64,000 nt of DNA from Adiantum capillus-veneris (lineage: Eukaryota > Streptophyta > Polypodiopsida > Polypodiales > Pteridaceae), in NCBI GenBank assembly GCA_014529385.2, contig CM043954.1, positions 92,655,747 through 92,719,746 on the forward strand. The letters run 5' to 3'. Shown in pieces: positions 1-10,621 of this stretch. The notes beneath the pieces were generated by a model. The model worked only from the letters and a program-made list of their open reading frames with translations. It did not search any database and was not told the origin of the DNA. A program made the position numbers and the translations under genes. How positions within the stretch are numbered: position 1 is the first letter of the stretch; every line of letters begins with the position of its first letter.

Positions 1-97
1 CATAATCCAATGTGGAGCCATGTGCAAATGAGGGATCCTTCTCACTCCAATGCTGGTAGTGTTTCATTAACCTCCACACCTAGTTCTCCTTTGTGGA

Positions 98-445
98 GTG
101 ATGAACTGCAAAGATGGAAGAATTTATCCATCAATAATGGGTACCTACGCCACAACGGACACGGACATTCGATGCCGAATTCTTTATGAATGTCACAATA
201 GTCCAAGTGCAGGGCACCTAGGCCTTAGAATGACTTATGCTTTTGTAAGAGGAAAATTTTACTGGCCAGGTTTACATGGCTTTATTCAAGACTACGTCTT
301 GCATTGCCAAAAATATCAAGTTAACAAAGCAGAGCACCTGAAGGCAGGAGGACTCTTACATCCTTTGGAGATTCGTAATGGAAAATGGAAAAGTTATCTA
401 TATGGATTTCATTGTGGGTTTACCAATCACTGTACGAGGTCATGA
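98..445 (+). pseudogene. Integrase N-terminal zinc-binding domain relic
   Basis: The translation contains an H-x3-H-like start (HNSPSAGHLGLRMT), the FYWPGLHGFIQDYV signature and a following CQKYQVNK segment, which match the HHCC zinc-binding domain before the catalytic core of Ty3/gypsy integrases. The usual second C-x2-C pair reads LHCQKYQ, so one cysteine spacing is altered. The frame runs out soon after the DFI(C)GL-type entry into the core. It belongs to the chromovirus relic that continues to position 1465. Confidence 0.75.
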
Positions 446-463
446 ATTGGTATGGGTGGTCGT

Positions 464-760
464 AGACCAGTTGACTAAACTATGCAAGTTTATTCCAACC
501 AAGTCAACATTAAAACTCCATAGATAGCTAAGTTATTTGTGGACAATATCTACAAGTTGTATGGATTGCCAAGTAACATTGTAAGTGATCGTGATCCCAA
601 GTTCAACATTCATTTTTGGAGGGTTGTGTTTAAACAATTGGGTACACAACTCAACCTAAGTACAACAGATCACCTTGAAACAGATGGTCAAACTAAACGA
701 GTTAACCAAGTGCTAGAGGATATGCTACAAGAATACATTAGCAAAAAATAAATAGACTAG
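464..760 (+). pseudogene. Integrase catalytic core relic (D,D,35-E)
   Basis: The readable part is VDNIYKLYGLPSNIVSDRDPKF, which holds the second catalytic Asp (SDRDPKF), and then TDGQTKRVNQVLEDML. In functional relatives the third acidic residue lies in DGQTERVNQ; here the Glu is Lys, so the active site is lost as well as the frame. The region before it (VVVDQLTKLCKFIP) is in another frame. Family assignment is firm, function is gone. Confidence 0.8.
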
Positions 761-1465
761 GAAGATTATCTACCTCTTCTTGGGTTTGCTTACAACATTG
801 CTAAGCATGTCATGAGAGCTGGATTTAGTCCTTTCATGCTCATGTACAATTTTCAACCTAGGTCACCAGTTACGATGGGGTTGGCAACCAAAAAACTCCA
901 ATAGGTTAAGGATTTTATCTAAGACCATATGGATATGCTGAAACTCGCTTGTCAAAATGTACGACAAGCGTAGGAGTAGTATAAGAAGTATGCTGATGAG
1001 AAACGTCAGTAAGTTACCTTCACTGGAGGGGAAGAGGTATTTTTGCGTATGCCAGAGCATTCAAAAAGTCTAAAGACTGGGCCAACACCTAAATTATCTC
1101 TAAGATATTGTGGGTCTTTCAAGGTACTCAAGTAAGTAGGTGATTGAGCTTACAAACTCTCATTACCGGAACATTCTTGTATTCATCCGGTATTTCATGT
1201 AAGTCGTTTACTTAAATGCTTGCATGGGACAATCATGTTACTTACCAACAGATTTTGGTCAAGTTCAACCTCCCACCCAAACAAACCTAAAAGTATTTTG
1301 GACTATCATGATTTATATATGCGTCATCATGTACATTGACAAGCTTTAGCCAAGTGGAAAGATCGACTTGAAGAAGGTTCCACTTGGGAAACCATTAGTG
1401 TTCTTAAAAAGAAGTTTATCACTTTTATTTTTAAGGACAAAAACACTTCTCCAAGGGGGGAGTAA
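761..1465 (+). pseudogene. Integrase C-terminus and chromodomain relic with polypurine tract
   Basis: Fragments in shifting frames read PLLGFAYN, GFSPFMLMY, LSLRYCGSFKVLK, HPVFHVSRLLKCLHG and LAKWKDRLEEGSTWETISVLKKKF. These are the integrase tail, GPY/F module and a chromodomain. The chromodomain would bind histone marks and steer insertion in a living element. It is followed by a purine run (aaggggggagtaa) just before 1466, where the 3' LTR should begin. The expected TG start reads TC. Confidence 0.75.
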
Positions 1466-1689
1466 TCTCAGGCCAATGGTCACCCTGGAGATCAAGGGCG
1501 GGTTTCTAGTGGAGAAGGGATCCTAGGAAAAGTGGCTATAAAGGGAGGTTGGGCGGAGGATCTAGCATGGCAGTCCTAGTATATTACATCAAGCCAAAGA
1601 TAGCTAGACAACACCTCTCTCTCAGCACATCACTCATCAAGGGGCAGAAAGATTATTATATTTTGGCCTTGAGGATTTGCAACACATAG

Positions 1690-1878
1690 TTAGCACCAAG
1701 TTATGCTAGTTACCATAAATGCTACTACATATGCTAGTTAGCATACATGCTAGTTATGCTACGTAAGTTGGATAGCATAGTGGCTATGGTGGTGAGCATA
1801 CCCAGTTATGCTAGTTAGCATACATGGTACTCTGTATGCTAGCTAGCACACCCAGTTATGCTAGTTAGCATACATGGG
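1690..1878. repeat. Interspersed palindromic repeat based on ATGCTAGTTAGCAT
   Basis: The 14-base near-palindrome ATGCTAGTTAGCAT occurs at about 1731, 1808 and 1858. Partial copies (ttatgctagttacc, atgctagctagcac) occur in between, often followed by acatg or acccagtt. Nothing else in the window matches it. Confidence 0.75.
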
Positions 1879-2267
1879 TTTTGATTTTCTTGCAAGGTTC
1901 CTTTGGAGAGCTTTTTTGAGAAATGAATATTTTTTGCGAGATTCTCCATTATTGAGGGGATTTTTTATAAATAGCATACCACTATCAAGGCTTCTATAAA
2001 TCATGGAGGAAAAAATATAAGCGACAATTTATACAAACCATCAAAAGTATGGTTAGGTGATCCCCATGTTCTACAATCCCCTCCATATTAGTGAAGACAA
2101 GCTAATGGTATTAGTTATTTCATGAGATCCTCTAGGAAGTTAATTTCCTCTTGCCAATATTTTGACAATCCATTACCTCTTTGGATATCAAAGACATTGT
2201 ATTTTCTAGTTATTCTCACAATAAAATATCTTTATATCAGAACCCTTGAGACAAAAAATGTAGAGAA

Positions 2268-2561
2268 TTGCTAGACTTATCATTGGGGATCATGCACTTA
2301 TACACGTTTGAAGGAGAAATAAATTTACAAGATTCCAATTTAGTGTATTTATGTGTGCTCCATGCAAACAAAACATGGGAGTATTATCTAATGAACTACT
2401 CAAAGGGTTACATATCCTTACAAAAACAAATGCCATTTGATAGAACTCCTTACCTCAAGCAAGCTTTACGAAAGCTTAAATATGGGCACAAACTTCTTTT
2501 CTTTGAGGATGTGACAACATATTTGACACATATTCTTGCGATAGTGCATGTTTCTATATGA
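2268..2561 (+). CDS. Small open frame, unknown, possibly chance
   Basis: A 97-residue frame with ordinary composition but no motif that I recognise. It sits in AT-rich DNA between a chromovirus LTR relic and E1. Its opening residues are MLDLSLGIMHLYTFEGE. There is no homologous copy elsewhere in the window. It may be a fragment of an older element gene or chance; I favour chance or relic. Confidence 0.15.
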   Translation: MLDLSLGIMHLYTFEGEINLQDSNLVYLCVLHANKTWEYYLMNYSKGYISLQKQMPFDRTPYLKQALRKLKYGHKLLFFEDVTTYLTHILAIVHVSI

Positions 2562-2694
2562 CTATATCCTCATTCTTATGTTATCCTACTACTTGCAAGT
2601 AGAAAAAATAGAGATGTTTACATGAAAGATAAGGCTTCCCTTCACCTTTTCTCTCTGCATGAAATGTGGACATGTACACCAAAGTTCTATCTTA

Positions 2695-2699
2695 ATGTG
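2695..2699. repeat. Target site duplication of E1, left copy (atgtg)
   Basis: The five bases atgtg directly precede the TG of the left LTR and recur directly after the CA of the right LTR. Confidence 0.93.
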
Positions 2700-3478
2700 T
2701 GTTGACGGGCGAGCGTCAACGACATGCATTATGCTTCCATTGGTGTGTACACATATGTGTATGCATATATTTTTGTATTTACGGGCTCCACAGTGGGTTC
2801 CAAGTTGTACATTGATGATTAAATGAGCCTAGATACTTGTAGCATGTTATACATTTTTTGGCCGGCCGCCTATTTTTAAAAGTCCTTGTAGATAAGTCAA
2901 TTCACAAGATGTGAAAGGGCATTCTTAGAGAAGAGAGTGTGAGGGAGTGTGGACAAGAAGAAGAGGAGTGGCTATGGAGCTTGGATCTTCCACATCATAT
3001 GTAGTGGTCATTGGGATTAATGGAAGCTAAGTTCTCTCTACTTTCTCTTGTCTTTCAAGCTTATGTGTGTTAATGGTGTATGATTAGTGTTAATCTTCTC
3101 TTCTCTCTCAAGTTTTCCCTCTTGTTTGAGCATTCTTGATTCACATGTGTGCTAGATTAGAGTGTGTGTGTACGTGGGCTGCATACATTTCTCTCATTAG
3201 GCTTCTTTGTGTATGCTTAATGTGTGATTAGAGTGAGATTAGAGCAAAGGCATACACCATTGTCTGCATGATTAGAGGTTAGAGTGTAGATTGAGAGTTT
3301 GTGTGCATGGATCTTGCTTTATCGGCTTTCCCTCTTCTCCTCTCTTGCTTTACAACTCTTCCTAGAGTCCTCATTCCGTCACATTAGGCGCATCCATGCC
3401 TCCATGCACTAGCCGGGTTCCGATCCACCGGATTGACATTATGTCGGTGGGTTGTGCGCTGTGCTATGACCGCCAACA
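2700..3478 (+). repeat. E1 5' LTR
   Basis: Begins TGTTGACGGG and ends CCGCCAACA. It matches 9827-10616 along its whole length with scattered substitutions and one indel of about 13 bp near 10360. It opens with a stem-loop (GTTGACG...CGTCAAC, 2701-2720). A run tgcatatattttt near 2763 is a possible promoter region. Confidence 0.95.
2701..2720. repeat. Inverted repeat at the LTR start
   Basis: GTTGACG and CGTCAAC form a perfect 7-bp stem around a six-base loop, directly at the LTR tip. The same structure recurs at 9828-9847 and, as a fully palindromic form, in E2. Confidence 0.8.
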
Positions 3479-3479
3479 T

Positions 3480-3497
3480 TGGCGCCGCTGTCGGGGA
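3480..3497 (+). promoter_or_regulatory. E1 primer binding site, Asp-tRNA-like
   Basis: TGGCGCCGCTGTCGGGGA lies one base after the 5' LTR. It resembles the TGGCGCCGTTGCCGGGGA complement of plant tRNA-Asp (from memory), with two differences. This is where minus-strand DNA synthesis would be primed. Confidence 0.75.
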
Positions 3498-3984
3498 TCG
3501 AGCGCCTAAGCTAGAGGATCACCCGTGTGATGGTTTGAGTTTATAATTTTCATTAGGATTAGGTATTGGTGATGGTGAATGGTTGATTTGTGATGAGATT
3601 TTGTTAAAAAAGTTGTGTGTAATTTTCATGTTTTCTCTTCATTTTCACTAATTGATCACTAATTTACTACTAATCCGCTAACAATTGAAGTGTTTTACAT
3701 GTTTATGTGCCTAATTAAAGGCTTGTGCATCACTCTTACGGGTTGAAATTTCATCAATTTTTCATGATTTGAGTGATTAGAAAGTGTGTAATTATGGATG
3801 ATTTATGCTAATTTTGATGTCTAATTACTAACTAATCTTGTGTGTTTTTTTGGTGCTATACATGAATGAATCTCTAATTGGATGTTTTGCCTTCATGATT
3901 ATTTGTTTGATTTGAAGAAAAATGATGCTACACATGATGCTTTGTGATTGGTGCTTGTAGGTGGAGATGCGGTGAAGCGGTTAC

Positions 3985-4086
<102 letters not shown>

Positions 4087-4760
4087 GTAATCGTCAATTG
4101 AAGTGGAGAAATCAACGCGATTCTTGTTGTAATCTGAGTGCATTAACCCACTTTAAAATCTGAAATTAAAGTGCAGGTTTGAGAATTGATTAGGTGCACT
4201 TAATCGGTGCAAATCTATGTGCACTAGTGTATGCCAACGTGAGGACAAATGTGTACAAATTGGTGCTTGTTTTTTGGCAATTTTGATGCTAATGTGTTTG
4301 ATGCAAAACCATTGATTGATTATGGTCATTATGTTGATATGGTTTATGTTTTTTGATTGCCAATTTTGCACCGAAATGCTGCCCAATTTTTGGTAGAATG
4401 TGTGTGCATTGATTAGCGATTAGTGCTTGATTATGCGTGTGTGTGTGCACACTTAATTGGGCTTGTAATTGATTGCAAATTGATGTGAAATTGGATGAAT
4501 TGCAAAGTTCAAAGTGTGATGATCAATGTATATGCTTAATTTTGCTTAATTCTATTGCTAATTATGCTAATTTTTAGTCAAAATTAGGCAAAAAGAGAAG
4601 CAAAAATTGACCTAATTTAGATGCAAAATGCATTAAAAATTGATTTTGGGTGTGATTTTGAAGTGTTAATTGCAAAAAAATATTCACCAAATTGAGAGCG
4701 TACGCACTTCACGACCTATTTTTAGCTTTGCATGCGCATAGGTCTCACTTCTCGGAACAG

Positions 4761-4977
4761 TGTGTGCACTTACTTGATTTAGGTGTGTGTGCATTTACTT
4801 AAATTGGGTGTGTGTGTGCACTTACTTGATTTAGGTGTGTGTGCATTTACTTAAATTGGGTGTGTGTGTGCACTTACTTAAATTGGGTGTGTGTGTGCAC
4901 TTACTTGATTTAGGTGTGTGTGCATTTACTTAAATTGGGTGTGTGTGTGCACTTACTTGATTTAAGTGTGTGCATCA
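4761..4977. repeat. GT-rich minisatellite in the E1 leader
   Basis: Alternating blocks gtgtgtgtgcacttacttga tttagg and gtgtgtgtgcatttacttaa attggg repeat about four and a half times, giving a compound unit of about 50 bp with one shorter unit near 4860. Confidence 0.9.
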
Positions 4978-5550
4978 TTTAAGAGGGGTGTGTGCCATCC
5001 TCAATTTGGGTGTGTGTAAAGTGTAGTGCACAAGCAAACAAAGGGAGTGGGGGTCAAGCACATGTGCATGCTTGCTTTTAGGTGTGTGGAAAGGGAGTAA
5101 AGTCAACAAAAGACAAGGCATGTGAGGAAAGAATTTAAGTGAGAGAAAGAGAAACAAAGTCAACAAAGATAATAAAAAGAGTGTGTGCATGGGCGTCCGA
5201 ATTTAAAAAAACCCACAAAAAAACAAACTTTAAAAAAGAAAACTTGAAAAAAAAATATGATTTTTTTCTTTCTTTCTTTGCTTCTCACATATATTCCACA
5301 CGCATCACACGCCCCACATACTCGACGCTCGCGCGCATGTACACACGATTAGACACATTTAGAGCAGATACGTCCGAGAGTTAGGTTTTGCCAGATTTGA
5401 GTCCGATTGTACGCATAAACCTTGATATAGTGCAGATTTTGATTTTAGTCTACACTCAACGAGTTGACGAGGTTTAGAGGCCTATCACACGCTGAGAGCG
5501 CACATATGATGGACATGACCACTTCGTGCTCTGAGTACACATTGCTCACA

Positions 5551-5664
5551 CTTGTAGGCGAGCACAGAGGCTGACCCTTTTACAGGGACACGAACACGTA
5601 TGGACATTTGTAGGCGAGCACAGAGGCTGACTCTTTTACAGGGACACGAACACGTATGGACATT
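5551..5664. repeat. 56-bp tandem duplication at the 5' edge of the E1 reading frame
   Basis: Two nearly identical copies with a period of 56 bp (ttgtaggcgagcacagaggc starts at 5552 and again at 5608). Because 56 is not a multiple of three, the duplication shifts the frame of the repeated YRDTNTYGH segment. Each copy contains ctgacYcttttacag, which looks like a branch point plus 3' splice site. Confidence 0.9.
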
Positions 5665-6065
5665 TCTTTGTCCAGTGCCGCGCCTCCTTTGGCCCCACAC
5701 AGACATTCCAGGTGGTGCGAGTCCTTCCTGATGACACGCAGAATGGCACATTTAGAGATGACTATCGCGCCACGTATGTGGTCGACCATTTGATTAGGCT
5801 AGAGGAGATAGAGCTAGTACACGCAGATGATTTTCTTGAGGCCTTCGATCATCCTGTGCAGGTTACATTACAACGGGTAGGTTCTCGAGTGATCTATATA
5901 GATAGTGCTCAGCGCATATATCGATTAGAGTGTCGCACTTCTAGTAGATGCCTATCCACAGATGTTGTGACACTAGTTGGCGAGCCTAAAGACAGATGCT
6001 ACATGAGCACCACAGGCACTGAGCTTTACTTTTTGACTTGTGGATTGCCGTGGATCCTCGACTGA
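5631..6065 (+). pseudogene. E1 unknown protein, domain A (first copy of a duplicated domain)
   Basis: An open frame runs from just after a TGA at 5628 to a TGA at 6063, without an ATG near its start, so the N-terminus was reached by splicing or was lost at the 56-bp duplication. Readable segments include YRDTNTYGHFFVQC, ATYVVDHLIRLEE, RVIYIDSAQRIYRLE and YFLTCGLPW. These align along their whole length with domain B (6554-7010), for example LQRVGSRVIYIDSAQRIYRL against LQRVDQTVTYLDELGRRYRR. The small motif hydrophobic-x-Y-x-D-x5-Y-x-x-L repeats within each domain. Near 6054 one base appears to be missing: GLPW is followed by PRL in the frame of 6038-8524. I do not recognise the family. Confidence 0.7.
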
Positions 6066-8524
6066 CCCTGCGCCCTACTTTGAGTAGGAGTGCCTTACCT
6101 CCTTTAGACACAGTGCCACCACCCACATCACTTAGGAAATCACCGCCAGGATTCTCCTCACCTAGACTTGATTTGCCACCAAGCGTTTCGAGCTATCACG
6201 AGTCTAGAGCGATGTACACGGCGATTGCTAGCACTTTGCGTACCACTCAGAGTGAGCCATAGATAGAGACCTAGAGCCTTCGAGACACGTACTTTAGAGA
6301 GTCTCAACCTCAACACCTTGCACCATCTAGAGACCCATGCCAGCCTTTGATGACACAGATTAGAGAGCATACGAGAGAGTCTATGACGACCACATCACCC
6401 CAGTTGGGAGCACCAGAGGTAGGGCCCGGTAGATCACCCATTGTAGATGTGAGTGCCCCTAGACCACTGACCCCCACCCTTCAGATACTGTCCGAGACCA
6501 AAGAGACTAGGGATAGCATGAGAGATATAGATGGTCAGATCTTGCATATAGTAGGCCGATCTCCACGAGGGGTTGCATATTATGTTGACACTTATGATCA
6601 CCCCTTTGTGAGGCTAGACACCCCGCAGTGCATGATGTCTACACCTAGGCAGATTGTGAGAGCCTACTCACAGGCCGATAGAGCAGTTTTTATTGATGAG
6701 CTCAGAGAGCAGTATCTATTGATTGAGACCCTTGATTTTGATGTCATTGAGCGAGCACACCCAGATGACAGCCTAGACACACAGACACATCCTAGGCTAG
6801 TGGAGCTTCAGAGAGTGGACCAGACCGTGACCTATCTAGATGAGCTTGGTCGTAGGTACAGACGCCTGACAAGCGGTGGATCCAGAGATCCAGCCCGCCT
6901 TCTTGCATATTTGATAAGAGATCCACGTGAGCGAGTTTATAGGGATGTCGATCATGCAGTATATGTTTTGACTATAGGTCTACCCTACTCCCCTCGACTT
7001 AGACATGATGATTTATGTTTACCCACGACGACCACGCTAGCTCCACAGCTATCGAGAGCTCCGAGTCCTCGAGAGACACCACTAGAGAGATCACCTCCTA
7101 GGCTTCTTTTGTCACGTCGTATTCTACCACCTTGGGAGATGCCAGATGAGGATGATAGTGTGCCACGAGAGATAGCTCCAGCACTTAGCCTGCCACCACA
7201 GGTAGAGACCTTGAGACTAGAGCCCAGTCAGAGTATTGTTAGGGAGCCTACACCACCTACCACACTTATCCACGAGACTTCCAACACACATCGAGAGATC
7301 TCACAGAGCCATAGAGTGAGTGACTCCGATGGCTTTGTTATAGATGAGACCACTCCACAGATTCTAGCTGCCCTTGAGCATCCTTGTTTACATCTGCCGA
7401 CCTCATAGAGGCCCTTAGAGATAGTTGTCGAGCTAGAGCCATCTACGAGAGTAGATCCCCCTATGAGAGAAGATGCAGAGCCGACAACATCGCTATCCCA
7501 CTCTTTTAGGTTGCATAGCGGTGTCATAGCCAGTGAGTCACAGAGAGAGTAGACACCACATATAGATGTTGCCCTAGTGCCATCTACGAGTGCCGATTCA
7601 CGATCAGATCAACCGATTGAGCGGAGACCAGCCATGAGTCGTACTTTTCTAGATCAGGTTCCTAGAGACCACATTACTGACACCACAGAGATAGAGGTTA
7701 CACCATAGATACATGGACGTACACGGACTAGAGTGACCTCTACTGACACCCTATGTAGGGATACGATAGCACCTGCTAGACTTGTTTGGAGACCATGTAC
7801 ACAGGCATCTCAGCCATGTGTAGAGCCTTCTCTAGGCAGAGGCTCTGCGACGATGAGGAGTGCCACTCAGGAGCGACACACGATAGATCAGGCACGTAGC
7901 TCTGCACGTAGAGCTTCTAGGACAACCCAATAGGTATTTGTTCCCCGTGACGAGATACATGCTAGATTTTTACCTTGTGATGACACGATTATATTTCTAA
8001 AGAGCCATATGACCGACGACGGACTTTCACATGGTTGGCTCACATCTAGACGGTCACTTGAGGCACATGATTACTTTGAGGGACAAAGACATGTTTGGGT
8101 ACCTAGGCCACGAGCGGTAGCACACCGAGTGCATACAAGATCATACCCTAGAGCGAGACCTCCACGAGCTAGATGTCGAGAGATGAGACTACCCCTAGAG
8201 AGGTCGGTACCTTCACAACAGATAGTATGTCCTAGAGCTAGATGCACATGTAGACACGCTAGGAGAGCTCAGACTGACATCTCTACGAGAGCGCGAGCAT
8301 TGCAGATTTGGCTACCAAAGAGCCTTCCACAGAGTATTCGAGTAGAGGCTGATGCCCACCCTACGACCATTCCTTGTGCTGTTGAGCAGACTTTACATAT
8401 GGAGCTAGGTGTTAGCCAGCCCTTGACTATTAGAGATCGAGCTAAGAGATTGCAGATCATGCTTCATGGTGAGATCTCTCTCTTGACTCCTAGTTTCATG
8501 AGATTTGAGATTTGTACACATTGA
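6038..8524 (+). pseudogene. E1 unknown protein, domain B and C-terminal region, broken by six TAG codons
   Basis: One frame stays open from 6038 to a TGA at 8522 apart from TAG codons at 6260, 6272, 7406, 7550, 7706 and 7931; there is no in-frame TAA or earlier TGA. First comes a Pro/Ser/Arg-rich linker, then domain B (about 6554-7010; YYVDTYDHPFVRL, AVFIDELREQYLL, VTYLDELGRRYRRL, VYVLTIGLPYSPRL), then another Pro/Arg/Thr-rich linker. Last is an Arg-rich tail (7934-8524; RPRAVAHRVHTRSYPRARPPR) that may bind nucleic acid. Domain B is a duplicate of domain A. It shows no zinc knuckle, protease, RT or integrase motif. It could be a very divergent gag or a captured gene. Confidence 0.7.
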
Positions 8525-9810
8525 TATGTGCACTAGATTTATGTGCGTATACCAGAGGCATTTTTTTCCCTTTTGGGTTTTTTCCCTCTGGATATCCAGG
8601 TTTTAGACCCTAGCTTAGATGTTTTATTTTATTATTCTGTGACTTTTGTTATTTTATCTTGCTACTGACATACCTCTTGGAGGTACAGTGCTTTTGTTGA
8701 TCTTTTGATGCAGCACGTAGACAGACATTAGCTTGCCCATGGAGATTGGACAACCATGTAGACATGATGTATCTCCAGACACGAGGAGCTTCCATGACAT
8801 CGACCTCTTCATCGAGCCCATGCACATGTGTACTCCTTCCTATGCTATATGGTTTTGTACATTTATATTTGTTGGTTGTGGCTTCTTCTTGGTTTGATTA
8901 AGTGCATTCAATTATGTTTTATTATCTTCCATTAAATATGTATAAACTTGTCCTTTCTTTAGTTCATTGACTTAGAGTTTAGTTTTATTGATGAGCCTTG
9001 AGGTTAGGAGGCCGTGACTTTAGGTTAACTCATTTACTTGACTACTATTCCTAGTTGGTAAAATTATTTGAGTGTTTGAAACCTTATGAGTGTTTTCAGC
9101 ATAGAGAGGCTTTCTCACCCAAATAACAAAGAACACTATTGAAAATACAAAGGAAATGGAAGAAAAACAAAATTGCCACAAGTGTAAAAGCTTAAGCTGG
9201 AAGAGAAATCCTGGCTTGATTTGGTACTTCACGCACATGTATTGCCTATGGTACTAGAGCCCTAGAGGTTCCCAGTGTGGGTGCTTTTCTTTGAGAAGAA
9301 AAAAGCTCCGGGTATTCAAATAAGCACACACGTCAAATGATTTTGCAAAATGTGAAAAATAACAAATGAAAAGCAAGAAAAATGAAATGAGAAAGACTTC
9401 CATTGAGCTTCAAGTAAAAAAAATTCAAGCTTTTGTTTCGAGTTGTGAGAGTTAGTTAGCTAATCTATGACAGACATAATTAGGGAATCTTGCATTGGGA
9501 TAAATTTACTAACTTAGCTAGTACTAGAGTAAATGTTTTAACCCTTAGTCGTAGCTAACTAATTGATAGACTCATTCATAAGCCCAAAACTCTTGATTAA
9601 TTAATTTCAGCAAGTGCAATTTATTTTTCCTTAATGGCAGTGTAACATTTCATAATTCTTTGCATTTACTCATTACTACATGTGCTTTGCCTTTTCCTTA
9701 TGCCTTATCACCATATATTTGAGCTTGCTACCTCATCCACCTTTTTCTTTTTGCAGGCACATTCTTTCTCAAGCATCTACCACGACATGGCTTTGTCGGG
9801 GACGAAAAAG
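8525..9810. other. E1 3' untranslated region, no gene seen
   Basis: AT-rich DNA between the end of the reading frame and the polypurine tract. Frames are short and compositionally random. Confidence 0.65.
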
Positions 9811-9826
9811 CTTCGGGAGGGGAGAG
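9811..9826 (+). promoter_or_regulatory. E1 polypurine tract
   Basis: cttcgggaggggagag abuts the TG of the 3' LTR and would prime plus-strand synthesis. Confidence 0.85.
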
Positions 9827-10616
9827 TGTTGACGGGCGAGCGTCAACGACATGCATTATGCTTCCATTGGTGTGGACACATATGTGTATGCATATATTTT
9901 TTGTATCTACGGGCTGCACAGTGGGTTCCAAGTTGTACATTGATGATTAGATGAGCCTAGATACCTGCAGCATGTTATACATTTTTTGGCCGGCCGCCCA
10001 TTTTTAAAAGCCCTTGTAGATAAGTCAATTCACAAGATGTGAAAGGGCATTCTTAGAGAAGAGAGTGTGAGGGAGTGTGGAGAAGAAGAAGAGGAGTGGC
10101 TATGGAGCTTGGATCTTCCACATCATATGTAGTGGTCATTGGGATTAATGGAAGCTAAGTTCTCTCTACTTTCTCTTGTCTTTCAAGCTTATGTGTGTTA
10201 ATGGTGTATGATTAGTGTTAATATTCTCTTCTCTCTCAAGTTTTCCCTCTTGTTTGAGCATTCTTGCTTCACGCGTGTGCTAGATTAGATTGTGTGTGTA
10301 CGTGGGCTGCATACATTTCTCTCATTAGGCTTCTTTGTGTATGCTTAATGTGTGATTAGTGTGTGTGTGCTTGAGATTAGAGCAAAGGGATACACCATTG
10401 TCTGCATGATTAGAGAGTTAGAGTGTAGATTGAGAGTGTGTGTGCATGGATCTTGCTTTATCGGCTTTCCCTCTCTCCTCTCTTGCTTTACCCCTCTTCC
10501 TAGAGTCCTCATTCCATCACATTAGGTGCATCCATGCCTCCATGCACTAGAAGGGTTCCGATCCATCGGTTTGACATTATGTCGGTGGGTTGTGCGCTGT
10601 GCTATGACCGCCAACA
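9827..10616 (+). repeat. E1 3' LTR
   Basis: Second copy of the LTR at 2700-3478, with the same TGTTGACGGG start and CCGCCAACA end. A small frame starting at 10526 reads out of the LTR into flanking DNA and is not a gene. Confidence 0.95.
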
Positions 10617-10621
10617 ATGTG
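10617..10621. repeat. Target site duplication of E1, right copy (atgtg)
   Basis: Identical to 2695-2699 and directly after the LTR. Confidence 0.93.

Larger units (their letters stand above)
1..1465 (+). mobile_element. Chromovirus (Ty3/gypsy) relic, 5'-truncated by the window
   Basis: The segment carries in order an integrase zinc-binding domain, an integrase core, a GPY-type C-terminal part (HPVFHVSRLLK) and chromodomain-like residues (LAKWKDRLEEGSTWE), then a purine tract at about 1450-1465. This order is that of plant chromoviruses. Many stops and frame changes make it a dead copy. The upstream RT and gag lie outside the window. Confidence 0.85.
1466..2694. other. Probable decayed 3' LTR and AT-rich DNA of unknown origin
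   Basis: The start follows the polypurine tract of the chromovirus relic. A TATA-like ctataaag lies at about 1536-1543. I cannot see a second copy of this LTR, so its right end is undefined. Beyond about 1900 the DNA is AT-rich with no recognised domain. E1 inserted at its right edge. Confidence 0.5.
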
